From Anaerolineales bacterium UBA3905 (lineage in GTDB: Bacteria > Chloroflexota > Anaerolineae > Caldilineales > Caldilineaceae), in contig DGFH01000059.1 of the NCBI GenBank assembly GCA_002391565.1, forward strand, positions 32,261-47,350: a DNA stretch of 15,090 bases. Reading direction: 5' to 3'. The translations under genes were made by a program, and so were the position numbers. Under the pieces are notes generated by a model. It was not told where the DNA came from. It made no database searches and saw only the letters and a list, made by a program, of their open reading frames with translations. Of the stretch, positions 7,899 through 14,272 are shown in pieces; the stretch's first letter is position 1; every line of letters starts with the position of its first letter.

Positions 7899-9830
7899 AT
7901 GGAGCGAATGAAGGCAATTACTGGCGAAGCAAGAATGTCCCGAGCCTGGAGGCCGATCCCGGTCGCGGCGGCATTGGCAGGCGCGGCGCTGCTGATCACG
8001 GCAGGCGGTGCAACATGGGGATACACAGGCTGGTGGGCGTTTGCGTTTTTAACCTTTGTCCCCTTGTCGTTGCGCTGGGCGGCAGGCGTGCTAATCATGG
8101 CGACGGCAACTCCATTTGTCTTTGACTGGTGGCAGCGTCGCGCGGTGGAGATTGAAGCGCGCCTGCTGCGATGGGCGCCGTCATGGTGGCTGGCGATGCT
8201 GGCAGCGATGACGGTGTTCTGGCTCTTTCGCGAACGCACCTGGCACGGCGACGCGCTATACAAGCTGAGTTTGCTGGAAAGTACACCGCTGGCAAGCAAT
8301 CCCTACATCTGGAAAGAACCGCTGGACAGTTTGTTGGAATACACCTTGACCGCCTGGTTGCGCCCGCTGGGCGCCGGACCAGAGACCGCCATTGGCTTGA
8401 TGAGTGTGGCGGCGGGCGGCGTCTTCGTTGCGATGACGTGGCAGGCGGCGCACTGGCTGACGGGCAGCGCTGTGCGTCGCGTTATGCTCGGCGTGGGGGT
8501 GCTGGCGAGCGGGACGACGTTGCTCTGGTTTGGGCACATCGAGAACTATAGCTGGTCGACGGCGTTGGCGTTTGCCACCGTTGTGCTGGCGGTGGGGCAT
8601 CTGCACGGACGCGTATCGTTGTGGGTGGTGGGTGTAGTCGGCGGGGCGGCGGTGAGTTTTCACCCACAGGCGGCTTTTGTGCTGCCAGCGTTGCTGGTGC
8701 TCTTGCGGCGCGGCCAATGGTTGCGTCAGGTGCTCGTATTGCTGTGCAGCGGTCTGCTCGTCCCTGCAATGACAGCGGGGCTGTTGCTGATGCTGGGTGC
8801 AGCACCGCCGGGCCTGAATGGCGGTTTTGCAGGCGACCCACAGCTCTTCTGGACGCCGGCGCAGGCGCTGTCTCCGGCGCAGCTCGTCGATGCGCTGCAA
8901 AATTTGTGGTTGATTGCGCCGTTGTGGGTGCTTTGGTTAGGGGCGACAGTGGCTTTGGCTCTGGAGGGGAAGGGATGGAAGGCGTTTCCCCAGGGCGCCA
9001 GAGTGCTTCTCCTGTTAGGAACCGCCGCTGCGGGCGTGATGGTTTACTTCTTCACCTTTCAGAATGATCTGCCGCGTCCCCGTGACTGGGATTTATTCGC
9101 AATCGCGGGGCCGCCGTTGACCTTGTGGGGCATCACGACGTGGTGGTGGCTTGGTGAACGGGCGTCGCCGCGCCGCGCCGCGATGCTTAGCCAGGTGTTG
9201 GCAGTGGGCTTGCTCTTCGCAAGTTGCTACACTGTGTTTTGGGTCGGCGTCAATCACGCCTATACGTTGCTGCGCCCCGACCCGGCGGAGCGGGAACGCT
9301 TTCTGCGCTATCGCTTGCTTGATTTGACAGAATTGCTGCCAGAAGCGCAGGTCACGCCTGCCACGCCAATCTGCGCCGAGGCGGTGGGCTGCGAGCGCGT
9401 GGCGCTGAGCGAGTTTACCATGCCCCAGAATGGCGACACGCGCCCGGTAATCTTTGCCCACGCGCCCGCCGAAATCACGCTTCCGCTCACACTTCCGCAT
9501 GAACGCACCTTGCTGTGGCTCAGCCCGGCGCTCGATCCACAGGCATGGGATTGGGGTGGCGACGGGGTGACTTTTATTGTCAAAGTGCGCGCGGCCGACG
9601 GCGAGCATACGTTGTGGACGCAACATTTTTCGCCTGCTCGCGCTGCAGATCTCGGCTGGCAGCAGGCGTTTATCCCGTTGGATGCGTATCGTGGACAACG
9701 CATCGATCTGGTGCTGGTCACCGATCCTGGGCCGGCAGGGGACAATACCGGCGACCGCGCTGGCTGGGGGATGCCATGGTTGCTGCGCGGTGCATTGGCG
9801 CCCTCAATACAACATCCTTCTATCAGATAA
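7899..9830 (+). CDS. Large polytopic membrane protein, GT-C-like, with C-terminal jelly-roll domain
   Basis: The protein has about 643 residues, with hydrophobic helices at roughly 20-70, 97-110, 165-300, 335-385 and 400-455, and then an extracytoplasmic C-terminal region. HGDALYKLSLLE (116-127) and GHIENYSW (212-219) lie in or near external loops, and RPRDWDLFA (393-401) follows a late helix. The arrangement suggests a GT-C fold transferase, but no family is firmly recognised. The C-terminal domain (about 515-630) is beta-rich, with LDPQAWDWGGDGVTF, WQQAFIPLDAYRGQ and LVTDPGPAGDNTGD. This is a carbohydrate-binding-like jelly roll and is distinct from the domain in the divergent operon. The start is uncertain: TTG 7896, ATG 7899, ATG 7908 (GGAG only 3 bp upstream) and ATG 7935 are all possible. 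The gene is transcribed away from the operon through a shared control region. Confidence 0.8.
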   Translation: MERMKAITGEARMSRAWRPIPVAAALAGAALLITAGGATWGYTGWWAFAFLTFVPLSLRWAAGVLIMATATPFVFDWWQRRAVEIEARLLRWAPSWWLAMLAAMTVFWLFRERTWHGDALYKLSLLESTPLASNPYIWKEPLDSLLEYTLTAWLRPLGAGPETAIGLMSVAAGGVFVAMTWQAAHWLTGSAVRRVMLGVGVLASGTTLLWFGHIENYSWSTALAFATVVLAVGHLHGRVSLWVVGVVGGAAVSFHPQAAFVLPALLVLLRRGQWLRQVLVLLCSGLLVPAMTAGLLLMLGAAPPGLNGGFAGDPQLFWTPAQALSPAQLVDALQNLWLIAPLWVLWLGATVALALEGKGWKAFPQGARVLLLLGTAAAGVMVYFFTFQNDLPRPRDWDLFAIAGPPLTLWGITTWWWLGERASPRRAAMLSQVLAVGLLFASCYTVFWVGVNHAYTLLRPDPAERERFLRYRLLDLTELLPEAQVTPATPICAEAVGCERVALSEFTMPQNGDTRPVIFAHAPAEITLPLTLPHERTLLWLSPALDPQAWDWGGDGVTFIVKVRAADGEHTLWTQHFSPARAADLGWQQAFIPLDAYRGQRIDLVLVTDPGPAGDNTGDRAGWGMPWLLRGALAPSIQHPSIR

Positions 9831-9883
9831 ATGTCGTATCAAATTCCATCCGTTGCGGTTGGCGGGTGACGATCAATTGCTAT

Positions 9884-9912
9884 TTGAGCGTTTCCTGGTT
9901 CGGTGATACGAT
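9884..9912 (+). promoter_or_regulatory. Candidate promoter for the Tat-protein / ParA-like gene pair
   Basis: TTGAGC (9884-9889), a 17-bp spacer, and TACGAT (9907-9912) preceded by TGA. This fits a sigma70-type promoter with a start near 9919, about 70 bp before the ATG at 9991. The rest of 9831-9990 shows no clear terminator for the preceding gene. Confidence 0.4.
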
Positions 9913-9990
9913 TTACTTACCTGGATATCCTGCACCCGACCCCCATCCAGACGCGTTGTTAGCAGAGTAAGAATCGACATCGGTGCAGAC

Positions 9991-10998
9991 ATGGATATCA
10001 AGGCAATGCAAGTCGCCTTTGCGCCACACCCCTGGCGCGGGAATCGACGCGACTTTTTGGCATGGGCAGGCGCCGGGCTGACGACAATGCTGTTGGGAGC
10101 CTCGAACAGGATGGTGGTACAGGCGGCGCCGGGCGCGGCGGCGGATACAATTTATCGAGAATTCAGTGGCGTCAACATGGCGGGGTGGAAGGTGTCGCTT
10201 GGCGATGGCAACTATGCCGCGCCGGGGCAGGAGCCGGTGTCGTTGCAGGATATCGAGACGCTGCACGACGAGGGGTTGAGCGAGGTGCGCGCCAACATCC
10301 GCAAGCGCGACATCATGGCGCACAACATCACCTATCGGCGCGAGCGCGATGAAAGTGCACTCGACTATACACACCGATTCACCTGCGAGTTTCGACTTCC
10401 CTATTTGCCTTCTGTCGAGAACACGGAGGAAAATGCACAGACGCTGGAGGCAGGTCTATTCGTGTGGGATGGGTTGTTGACCAAATTGGATTGTGGCATG
10501 GCGTTTCAGTGGGGGCTGAATCCGTATGAGCGCTTTGGGGAAGTGCGCTCCAGTATCGAGGGTGTCAGCGCGGCAGTCTGGGAGCCAGTTGGCTATCTGG
10601 CGCCGGACACCGAATGGCACACCTTCACAATGATGGTGGATTACCCGCGACAAACCACGCTCTTGCAGATCGACAACGTTACTTACACCAGCTACTTTGT
10701 TGGTTTTCCCAAACGATGGCCGCCGGCCATTTCGGCTGGGATACAGGTCGAAGCGATCAGCATCTATCCACGCGGTGCAGTGCATGGCGCCCTGCATCGC
10801 GTGGAGTATCGCAACTGGCGCTGGCAATGGCTGACGTTAGAGGAGCATCAACTGTATTTGCCTGGCGTCATGCATGAATTTAGCGCAAGCTCGAACATCT
10901 ATCTCCCCTTTGTGACCGCAGATGCGCCGGTGGAGGCTGAGCCTGCTGATGCTGCGCAGAACCAGACGTACATTCCGTTTGTAGCGCGTGATGAGTGA
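9991..10998 (+). CDS. Tat-exported LamG/concanavalin-like protein with C-terminal YLPFV repeats
   Basis: The 335-residue protein begins with a twin-arginine signal, NRRDFLAW (18-25), and a hydrophobic core to about residue 38. Cleavage is likely near 45-51 (VQAAPGAAA). The mature part is rich in beta strands and aromatic residues. EWHTFTMMVDYPRQTTLLQID (about 208-228) resembles the strand-turn-strand of LamG/concanavalin-type lectin folds, so glycan binding is possible but unproven. The C-terminus has three related hydrophobic motifs: LYLPGV (288-293), IYLPFV (303-308) and TYIPFV (326-331), the last close to the end. Similar YLPLV endings are common in secreted proteins of Chloroflexota, as I recall. 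GGTG lies 5 bp before the start. It ends 6 bp before the ParA-like gene, so the two are probably cotranscribed. Confidence 0.75.
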   Translation: MDIKAMQVAFAPHPWRGNRRDFLAWAGAGLTTMLLGASNRMVVQAAPGAAADTIYREFSGVNMAGWKVSLGDGNYAAPGQEPVSLQDIETLHDEGLSEVRANIRKRDIMAHNITYRRERDESALDYTHRFTCEFRLPYLPSVENTEENAQTLEAGLFVWDGLLTKLDCGMAFQWGLNPYERFGEVRSSIEGVSAAVWEPVGYLAPDTEWHTFTMMVDYPRQTTLLQIDNVTYTSYFVGFPKRWPPAISAGIQVEAISIYPRGAVHGALHRVEYRNWRWQWLTLEEHQLYLPGVMHEFSASSNIYLPFVTADAPVEAEPADAAQNQTYIPFVARDE

Positions 10999-11004
10999 TG
11001 ACGC

Positions 11005-11763
11005 ATGGCGACAATTGCGCTTTACAGCAATAAAGGCGGTGTTGGCAAGACGGCTGCTGCTGTCAACCTGGCCTATCTGGCGGCGGCAAACGGCGCCAAC
11101 ACCTTGCTTTGCGATCTGGATGCGCAAGGTTCATCGACCTATTACTTTCGCGTCCAGCCGGGCATCAAGCGTAAAGCGCGTGGATTGGCTAAGGGGAGCA
11201 AAGAGATTCTCGACAGCGTCAAAGCCACCACCTATGCTGGCCTTGACTTGCTCCCCGCCGACTTCTCGCATCGCCGTCTTGATCTGGAGTATGCTGAACG
11301 CAAGAAGCCGACAGAACGGCTGGCAAAGGCGCTGGAGCCGCTGCGCTCCGAATATGATGTTGTGATTTTGGATTGTCCTCCCACGATCAACCTGTTGGCG
11401 GAAAATATCTTCATGACTGCCGACGTGCTGTTGACGCCGTTGATCCCGACGCCGCTCTCGGTGTTGGCGCATCGTCAGTTGTTGGACTTCTTGAGTGAGC
11501 ATGAATATCGGCCAGAGCGTCTGTATGCCTTTTTCTCGATGACGGATCTGCGCAAGCGTCTTCAACGCGAGCAGCTCACCGATGCGCGTAAGACGTTGCC
11601 GCGCGTCCTGCAAACCGTGATCCCTTATCTGGCGACGGTGGAGCAGATGGGCGTTCAGCGCGCACCTATCGGCGCCTTTGCCGCCAATACGCCTGCCGCC
11701 GCTGCTTATCGTGATCTGTGGGCAGAGGTGCAGGCGCTCCCTCTCAAGCACATTCCAGCGTAA
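11005..11763 (+). CDS. ParA/MinD-superfamily ATPase (orphan)
   Basis: The 252-residue protein is the usual size for chromosomal or plasmid ParA-like ATPases. It has the deviant Walker A NKGGVGKTA (9-17, signature Lys10 and P-loop Lys15), the switch I region LLCDLDAQGSS (about 34-44) and Walker B VVILDCPP (about 119-126). These proteins dimerise with ATP and usually position DNA, protein clusters or surface machinery on the nucleoid or membrane. No ParB, parS-like site or replication gene is nearby, so a segregation role cannot be assumed. The start is 6 bp after the stop of the Tat-exported protein with no strong Shine-Dalgarno, which suggests translational coupling. The 3' end overlaps the convergent phosphoesterase gene by 20 bp. 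Confidence 0.88.
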   Translation: MATIALYSNKGGVGKTAAAVNLAYLAAANGANTLLCDLDAQGSSTYYFRVQPGIKRKARGLAKGSKEILDSVKATTYAGLDLLPADFSHRRLDLEYAERKKPTERLAKALEPLRSEYDVVILDCPPTINLLAENIFMTADVLLTPLIPTPLSVLAHRQLLDFLSEHEYRPERLYAFFSMTDLRKRLQREQLTDARKTLPRVLQTVIPYLATVEQMGVQRAPIGAFAANTPAAAAYRDLWAEVQALPLKHIPA

Positions 11764-12757
11764 AGACCGTGATCTCCGGCGGGCAGTTGAAGCGATAGGG
11801 CATCGGCCAGGCTCCTAATCCCCGATTTGTGTAGACATAACGGTTGCCGACTCGGCGCAAGCCAATCGGGTAGCGTTCACCAAAATCAGGCACGATGGGT
11901 GCATAGGTGTAGAGACCATCAGGACCTGGCGTGAAACGCGGTAGCCGCACCTGTCCACCATGCGTATGACCGCTGAACTGCACAGCGACGGGGGCGTTGC
12001 GCTGCAGTACATTATCGAAATAGTCCGGCGCGTGCGCCATGAGCAGGGTGGTGGCATCCACCGGAATGTCGCGTAGCGCTGCCGGCAGGTCAGGGCGCCC
12101 GCCCCAGACATCCTCCACTCCAGCCAGCCACAGGCCATGCCCGATAGGTATGGCCGCGTTACGCAACAGCGTGACGCCGACCGCGTGCAACAGCTTGATC
12201 ATTGGCTCAAGGCCGCCCCAATGGTCATGGTTGCCGGTGACGGCGACCATCGGCATGGCGGCCCGGCGCAACGGCTCCACCAGCGACATGAAGGCATGCT
12301 CGCGCAGGGCGAGGCGTCTGGCGCGGTCGCGTTCGCGCACGGTGGCAAAGTCGCCGGTCAACATCAGCAGTTCGACGCCAAGCTGATTGACCTGGTCGAT
12401 GGCGTGCGCCAGTTGTTCGGGTGAATAGAAGGCGCCAGCGTGGATGTCGGAGATTTGCGCCAGGCGTGTGCCTGCGAGGTGTGGCGCCAGCCCGGCGATC
12501 GGCAACGTGATGTGGTCGATCTGGACTGATTGCGGCGCGGCAAAGCGCGCATAGGCTGCCGTCCCGCCCACGGCGGCGCTCAACAACCCGCCTGCCATCC
12601 ACAACAACGTGCGGCGTGAGATGAGCCGATGCTGTCTGAAATGTTCCATTTCTAACTCGAAGGCGAGCCCCCGGCGTTCATCAAACTCGGCCTGGGCGTC
12701 GCCGGAAGGACTCTCGCAATGCGGCCGACAGGTTGCGGCGGTCAAGCGTTCGAACAT
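11744..12757 (-). CDS. Membrane-anchored or Tat-exported calcineurin-like metallophosphoesterase
   Basis: The 337-residue protein has the full dimetal phosphoesterase motif set: SDIHAG (103-108), GDF (135-137), GNHDHW (175-180), AHAPD (241-245) and SGHTHGG (262-268). The layout resembles YkuE/LpxH-like enzymes that hydrolyse phosphodiester or pyrophosphate bonds, often of lipid-linked substrates. SRRTLLW (47-53) followed by a Gly/Ala-rich hydrophobic stretch to about residue 74 forms a twin-arginine-like signal or anchor. The catalytic domain is therefore probably outside the cytoplasm. The start at 12757 has GAGGAG 5 bp upstream and begins 9 bp after the methyltransferase stop. This leaves an unusually long 46-residue, charged N-terminal region ahead of the arginine pair. 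A start at 12649 would give a conventional signal but has a poorer ribosome site. Confidence 0.88.
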   Translation of the reverse strand: MFERLTAATCRPHCESPSGDAQAEFDERRGLAFELEMEHFRQHRLISRRTLLWMAGGLLSAAVGGTAAYARFAAPQSVQIDHITLPIAGLAPHLAGTRLAQISDIHAGAFYSPEQLAHAIDQVNQLGVELLMLTGDFATVRERDRARRLALREHAFMSLVEPLRRAAMPMVAVTGNHDHWGGLEPMIKLLHAVGVTLLRNAAIPIGHGLWLAGVEDVWGGRPDLPAALRDIPVDATTLLMAHAPDYFDNVLQRNAPVAVQFSGHTHGGQVRLPRFTPGPDGLYTYAPIVPDFGERYPIGLRRVGNRYVYTNRGLGAWPMPYRFNCPPEITVFTLECA

Positions 12758-12766
12758 GGCTGCTCC

Positions 12767-13672
12767 TCATCCCAGTGAACGCTTTTCCGCTACATAGACG
12801 TTCCACTCATCAGCATCGTAGAGCGGCAAGCCGTCCCAGGCTGGATAGAGCTGGACGGCAGCAAAGCCGACGTCATGCAGCATCGTCGTCATCTCGCCAA
12901 TCGTGTATGTCTGGTCGCAGAGCAGCACCTCATCCATGACGCCGCTCTCCAGGTGGAGTGTGTAGAAACGCTCCAGTGACAGCGCCTGTGCATCGTCCCA
13001 GAAGCGTTCGCCCAGATGTAAGAACGGGGCGTCGCCCCATAAGCCAGCGTCGTCAGTAAACCACCAGGTGCTGTGCGTTTTATCCACCTTTTCCTGGTCG
13101 AGCAGTTCCAGGCAAAGCATCCCGCCGGAGCGCAGGCTGTTGGCGGCAAGTTGGAGGAGCGCCTGGGCTTCGTGGCGCGGAAAGACGGCAAGCTGGCCAT
13201 AAAGAAAGAGTGCTGCATCAAACGCTCCCTCTTCAAGATGGACGGCGCGGACATCTTGCTCAATGAAGGTGCACGCTGCGGCAACGTCGCGCTGCGCGGC
13301 CAGTTCCCGGGCATAGCGTACCGATGCTGGTGAGAAATCCACGCCGGTCACCTGGCAGCCGCGTTCGGCCAATGCAACTGCATACAGCCCTGGCCCACAG
13401 GTCAGATCGAGTACGCGTTGGCCAGGTTGCAGCTTCAGGTGCGCCCAGAGCCACTCAAGCTGGCGCGCACGCTCCGCCGCCGAGCGCGAAGCTGCACCGT
13501 GCGAATCGTCGAGATGTTCGCGCAGCATCCGTTCCGAGAACGCCGGGTCATGCCACGGCAGGTTGCCGCCCTTTTCCCAGGCGGTTGGTCGCTCGGGTCG
13601 TTGGTAAAGGCGCCAGAGCGCCGCAGTCAGTCGCTTTGCGCTGTCGGAAGAAAGCTGGATTGCACCGCTCAT
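12767..13672 (-). CDS. Class I SAM-dependent methyltransferase
   Basis: The 301-residue protein has a Rossmann-type methyltransferase domain. Motif I is VLDLTCGPGLYA (87-98), the post-I acidic residue sits in VTGVDFSP (Asp112), IEQDVRAV (137-144) is motif II-like, and FDAALFLYGQ (151-160) is motif III-like. NSLRSGGMLCLELLD (178-192) matches the usual strand 5 region. The C-terminal half (200-301), with HSTWWF and LLCDQTYTIGEMTTMLHDVGF, resembles small-molecule methyltransferases with a substrate lid, but the substrate is not evident. The N-terminal 70 residues are charged and probably form a cap. It is the first gene of a two-gene unit with the phosphoesterase; its TGA stop overlaps the Shine-Dalgarno of that gene. 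Confidence 0.88.
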   Translation of the reverse strand: MSGAIQLSSDSAKRLTAALWRLYQRPERPTAWEKGGNLPWHDPAFSERMLREHLDDSHGAASRSAAERARQLEWLWAHLKLQPGQRVLDLTCGPGLYAVALAERGCQVTGVDFSPASVRYARELAAQRDVAAACTFIEQDVRAVHLEEGAFDAALFLYGQLAVFPRHEAQALLQLAANSLRSGGMLCLELLDQEKVDKTHSTWWFTDDAGLWGDAPFLHLGERFWDDAQALSLERFYTLHLESGVMDEVLLCDQTYTIGEMTTMLHDVGFAAVQLYPAWDGLPLYDADEWNVYVAEKRSLG

Positions 13673-13711
13673 GGTTGTTGCCTGGCGTCAAACTCAATCA
13701 TCGTGTTGCGT

Positions 13712-13723
13712 TGGACAAGTCCA
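13712..13723. promoter_or_regulatory. Operator-like inverted repeat upstream of methyltransferase gene
   Basis: TGGAC-AA-GTCCA has perfect 5-bp arms. It lies at about the expected transcription start of the candidate minus-strand promoter at 13730-13758 and about 40 bp before the methyltransferase ATG. It is short, so chance occurrence is quite possible. Confidence 0.25.
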
Positions 13724-13729
13724 GTCTCT

Positions 13730-13758
13730 ATTGTAGCGGTTATGCAACCCGTAACGAA
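13730..13758 (-). promoter_or_regulatory. Candidate promoter for methyltransferase-phosphoesterase unit
   Basis: On the minus strand, TTCGTT (13753-13758), 17 bp, then TACAAT (13730-13735). The -10 matches consensus at five of six bases, while the -35 is weak. It lies about 58 bp upstream of the ATG at 13672, inside the gap after the small membrane-protein gene. Confidence 0.35.
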
Positions 13759-13771
13759 GATCGAGGTAGGC

Positions 13772-13792
13772 GCGCGCGTCGGAGTGGCGCGC
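13772..13792 (-). terminator. GC-rich hairpin directly after small membrane-protein gene
   Basis: GCGCGC (13772-13777) and GCGCGC (13787-13792) can pair around a 9-base loop, immediately after the TAA stop (13793-13795) of the minus-strand gene. No T-run follows, so this is at best an atypical terminator or an mRNA 3'-end stabiliser. Confidence 0.25.
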
Positions 13793-14065
13793 TTACTTCT
13801 GAGCAATGTGTGACATTGCAGTTGGCGTGGCGTCGCTATAGATGGGCGCCAGGCGCCGGGCAAAGGCATGTGCAGGCGCCCAGTAGGGATTGGCAGCAGC
13901 GTCCAGGATGGCGGAAGTTGATTGATGTTCGGCGGTCGCGATTGGGGAAGCGGCTACGGTGTTGCCTCTGTTGGCCTCGCCGAAGCGCGCGGCAAAAGCC
14001 AGCATAAAGATGATGATCAAGATCAAGAACAACTCGCGGTCGGTGGTTTGACTCCGGGCCATCAT
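13793..14065 (-). CDS. Small single-pass membrane protein of unknown function
   Basis: The 90-residue protein has a short charged N-terminus (MMARSQTTDRE), one strongly hydrophobic helix (about 12-29, LFLILIIIFMLAFAARFG) and an Ala/Pro/Thr-rich tail of about 60 residues. The sequence fits a type III or type I single-span membrane protein whose tail is extended and probably outside the cytoplasm. The ATG at 14063-14065 is preceded on the minus strand by a purine-rich GAGAGA at a spacing of about 7. I recognise no family. Coding status is supported by the clean helix and the ribosome site, not by homology. It is followed by the methyltransferase gene on the same strand, after a 120-bp gap that contains a candidate promoter, so it is probably a separate transcript. 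Confidence 0.55.
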   Translation of the reverse strand: MMARSQTTDRELFLILIIIFMLAFAARFGEANRGNTVAASPIATAEHQSTSAILDAAANPYWAPAHAFARRLAPIYSDATPTAMSHIAQK

Positions 14066-14166
14066 GACGCGTTCTCTCTTTCTGTGTGTGCATTGCCTGC
14101 ACCCTCTCCCAGGCGGCTCTGTGTGTAGGTGAGCATCGCGCTGGTTGCGTTGATTCGGCGTTGATG

Positions 14167-14196
14167 GCGCACTTGATGCGATGTGAATCGATGCGC
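14167..14196. repeat. Imperfect inverted repeat upstream of glycolipid synthase gene
   Basis: GCGCACTTGAT (14167-14177) and ATCGATGCGC (14187-14196) are imperfect reverse complements (GCGCACTTGAT against GCGCATCGAT). They lie just upstream of the candidate promoter at 14200-14228. The repeat could be an activator or repressor site, but it is weak. Confidence 0.25.
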
Positions 14197-14199
14197 AGT

Positions 14200-14228
14200 G
14201 TGACGAATCCGGCGTTCCGTGCTACGGT
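14200..14228 (+). promoter_or_regulatory. Candidate promoter for glycolipid synthase gene
   Basis: GTGACG (14200-14205), 17-bp spacer, then TACGGT (14223-14228). This would start transcription near 14235, leaving a leader of about 38 bases before the ATG at 14273. The hexamers are moderate matches. Confidence 0.3.
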
Positions 14229-14272
14229 AGACCTGCGATGCCTTTAAGATTCGATACCGGAAAGGTGACGTT

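Noticed and set aside
8256..8900. A 214-codon minus-strand frame antisense to the 7899-9830 gene
   Set aside because: Gln/Arg/His-rich composition and no motif; it is a shadow of the membrane-protein gene.
11005..11763. A complete parABS segregation locus or plasmid/mobile-element signature
   Set aside because: No ParB, parS-like inverted repeats, replication initiator or integrase is visible nearby; only the ATPase is present.
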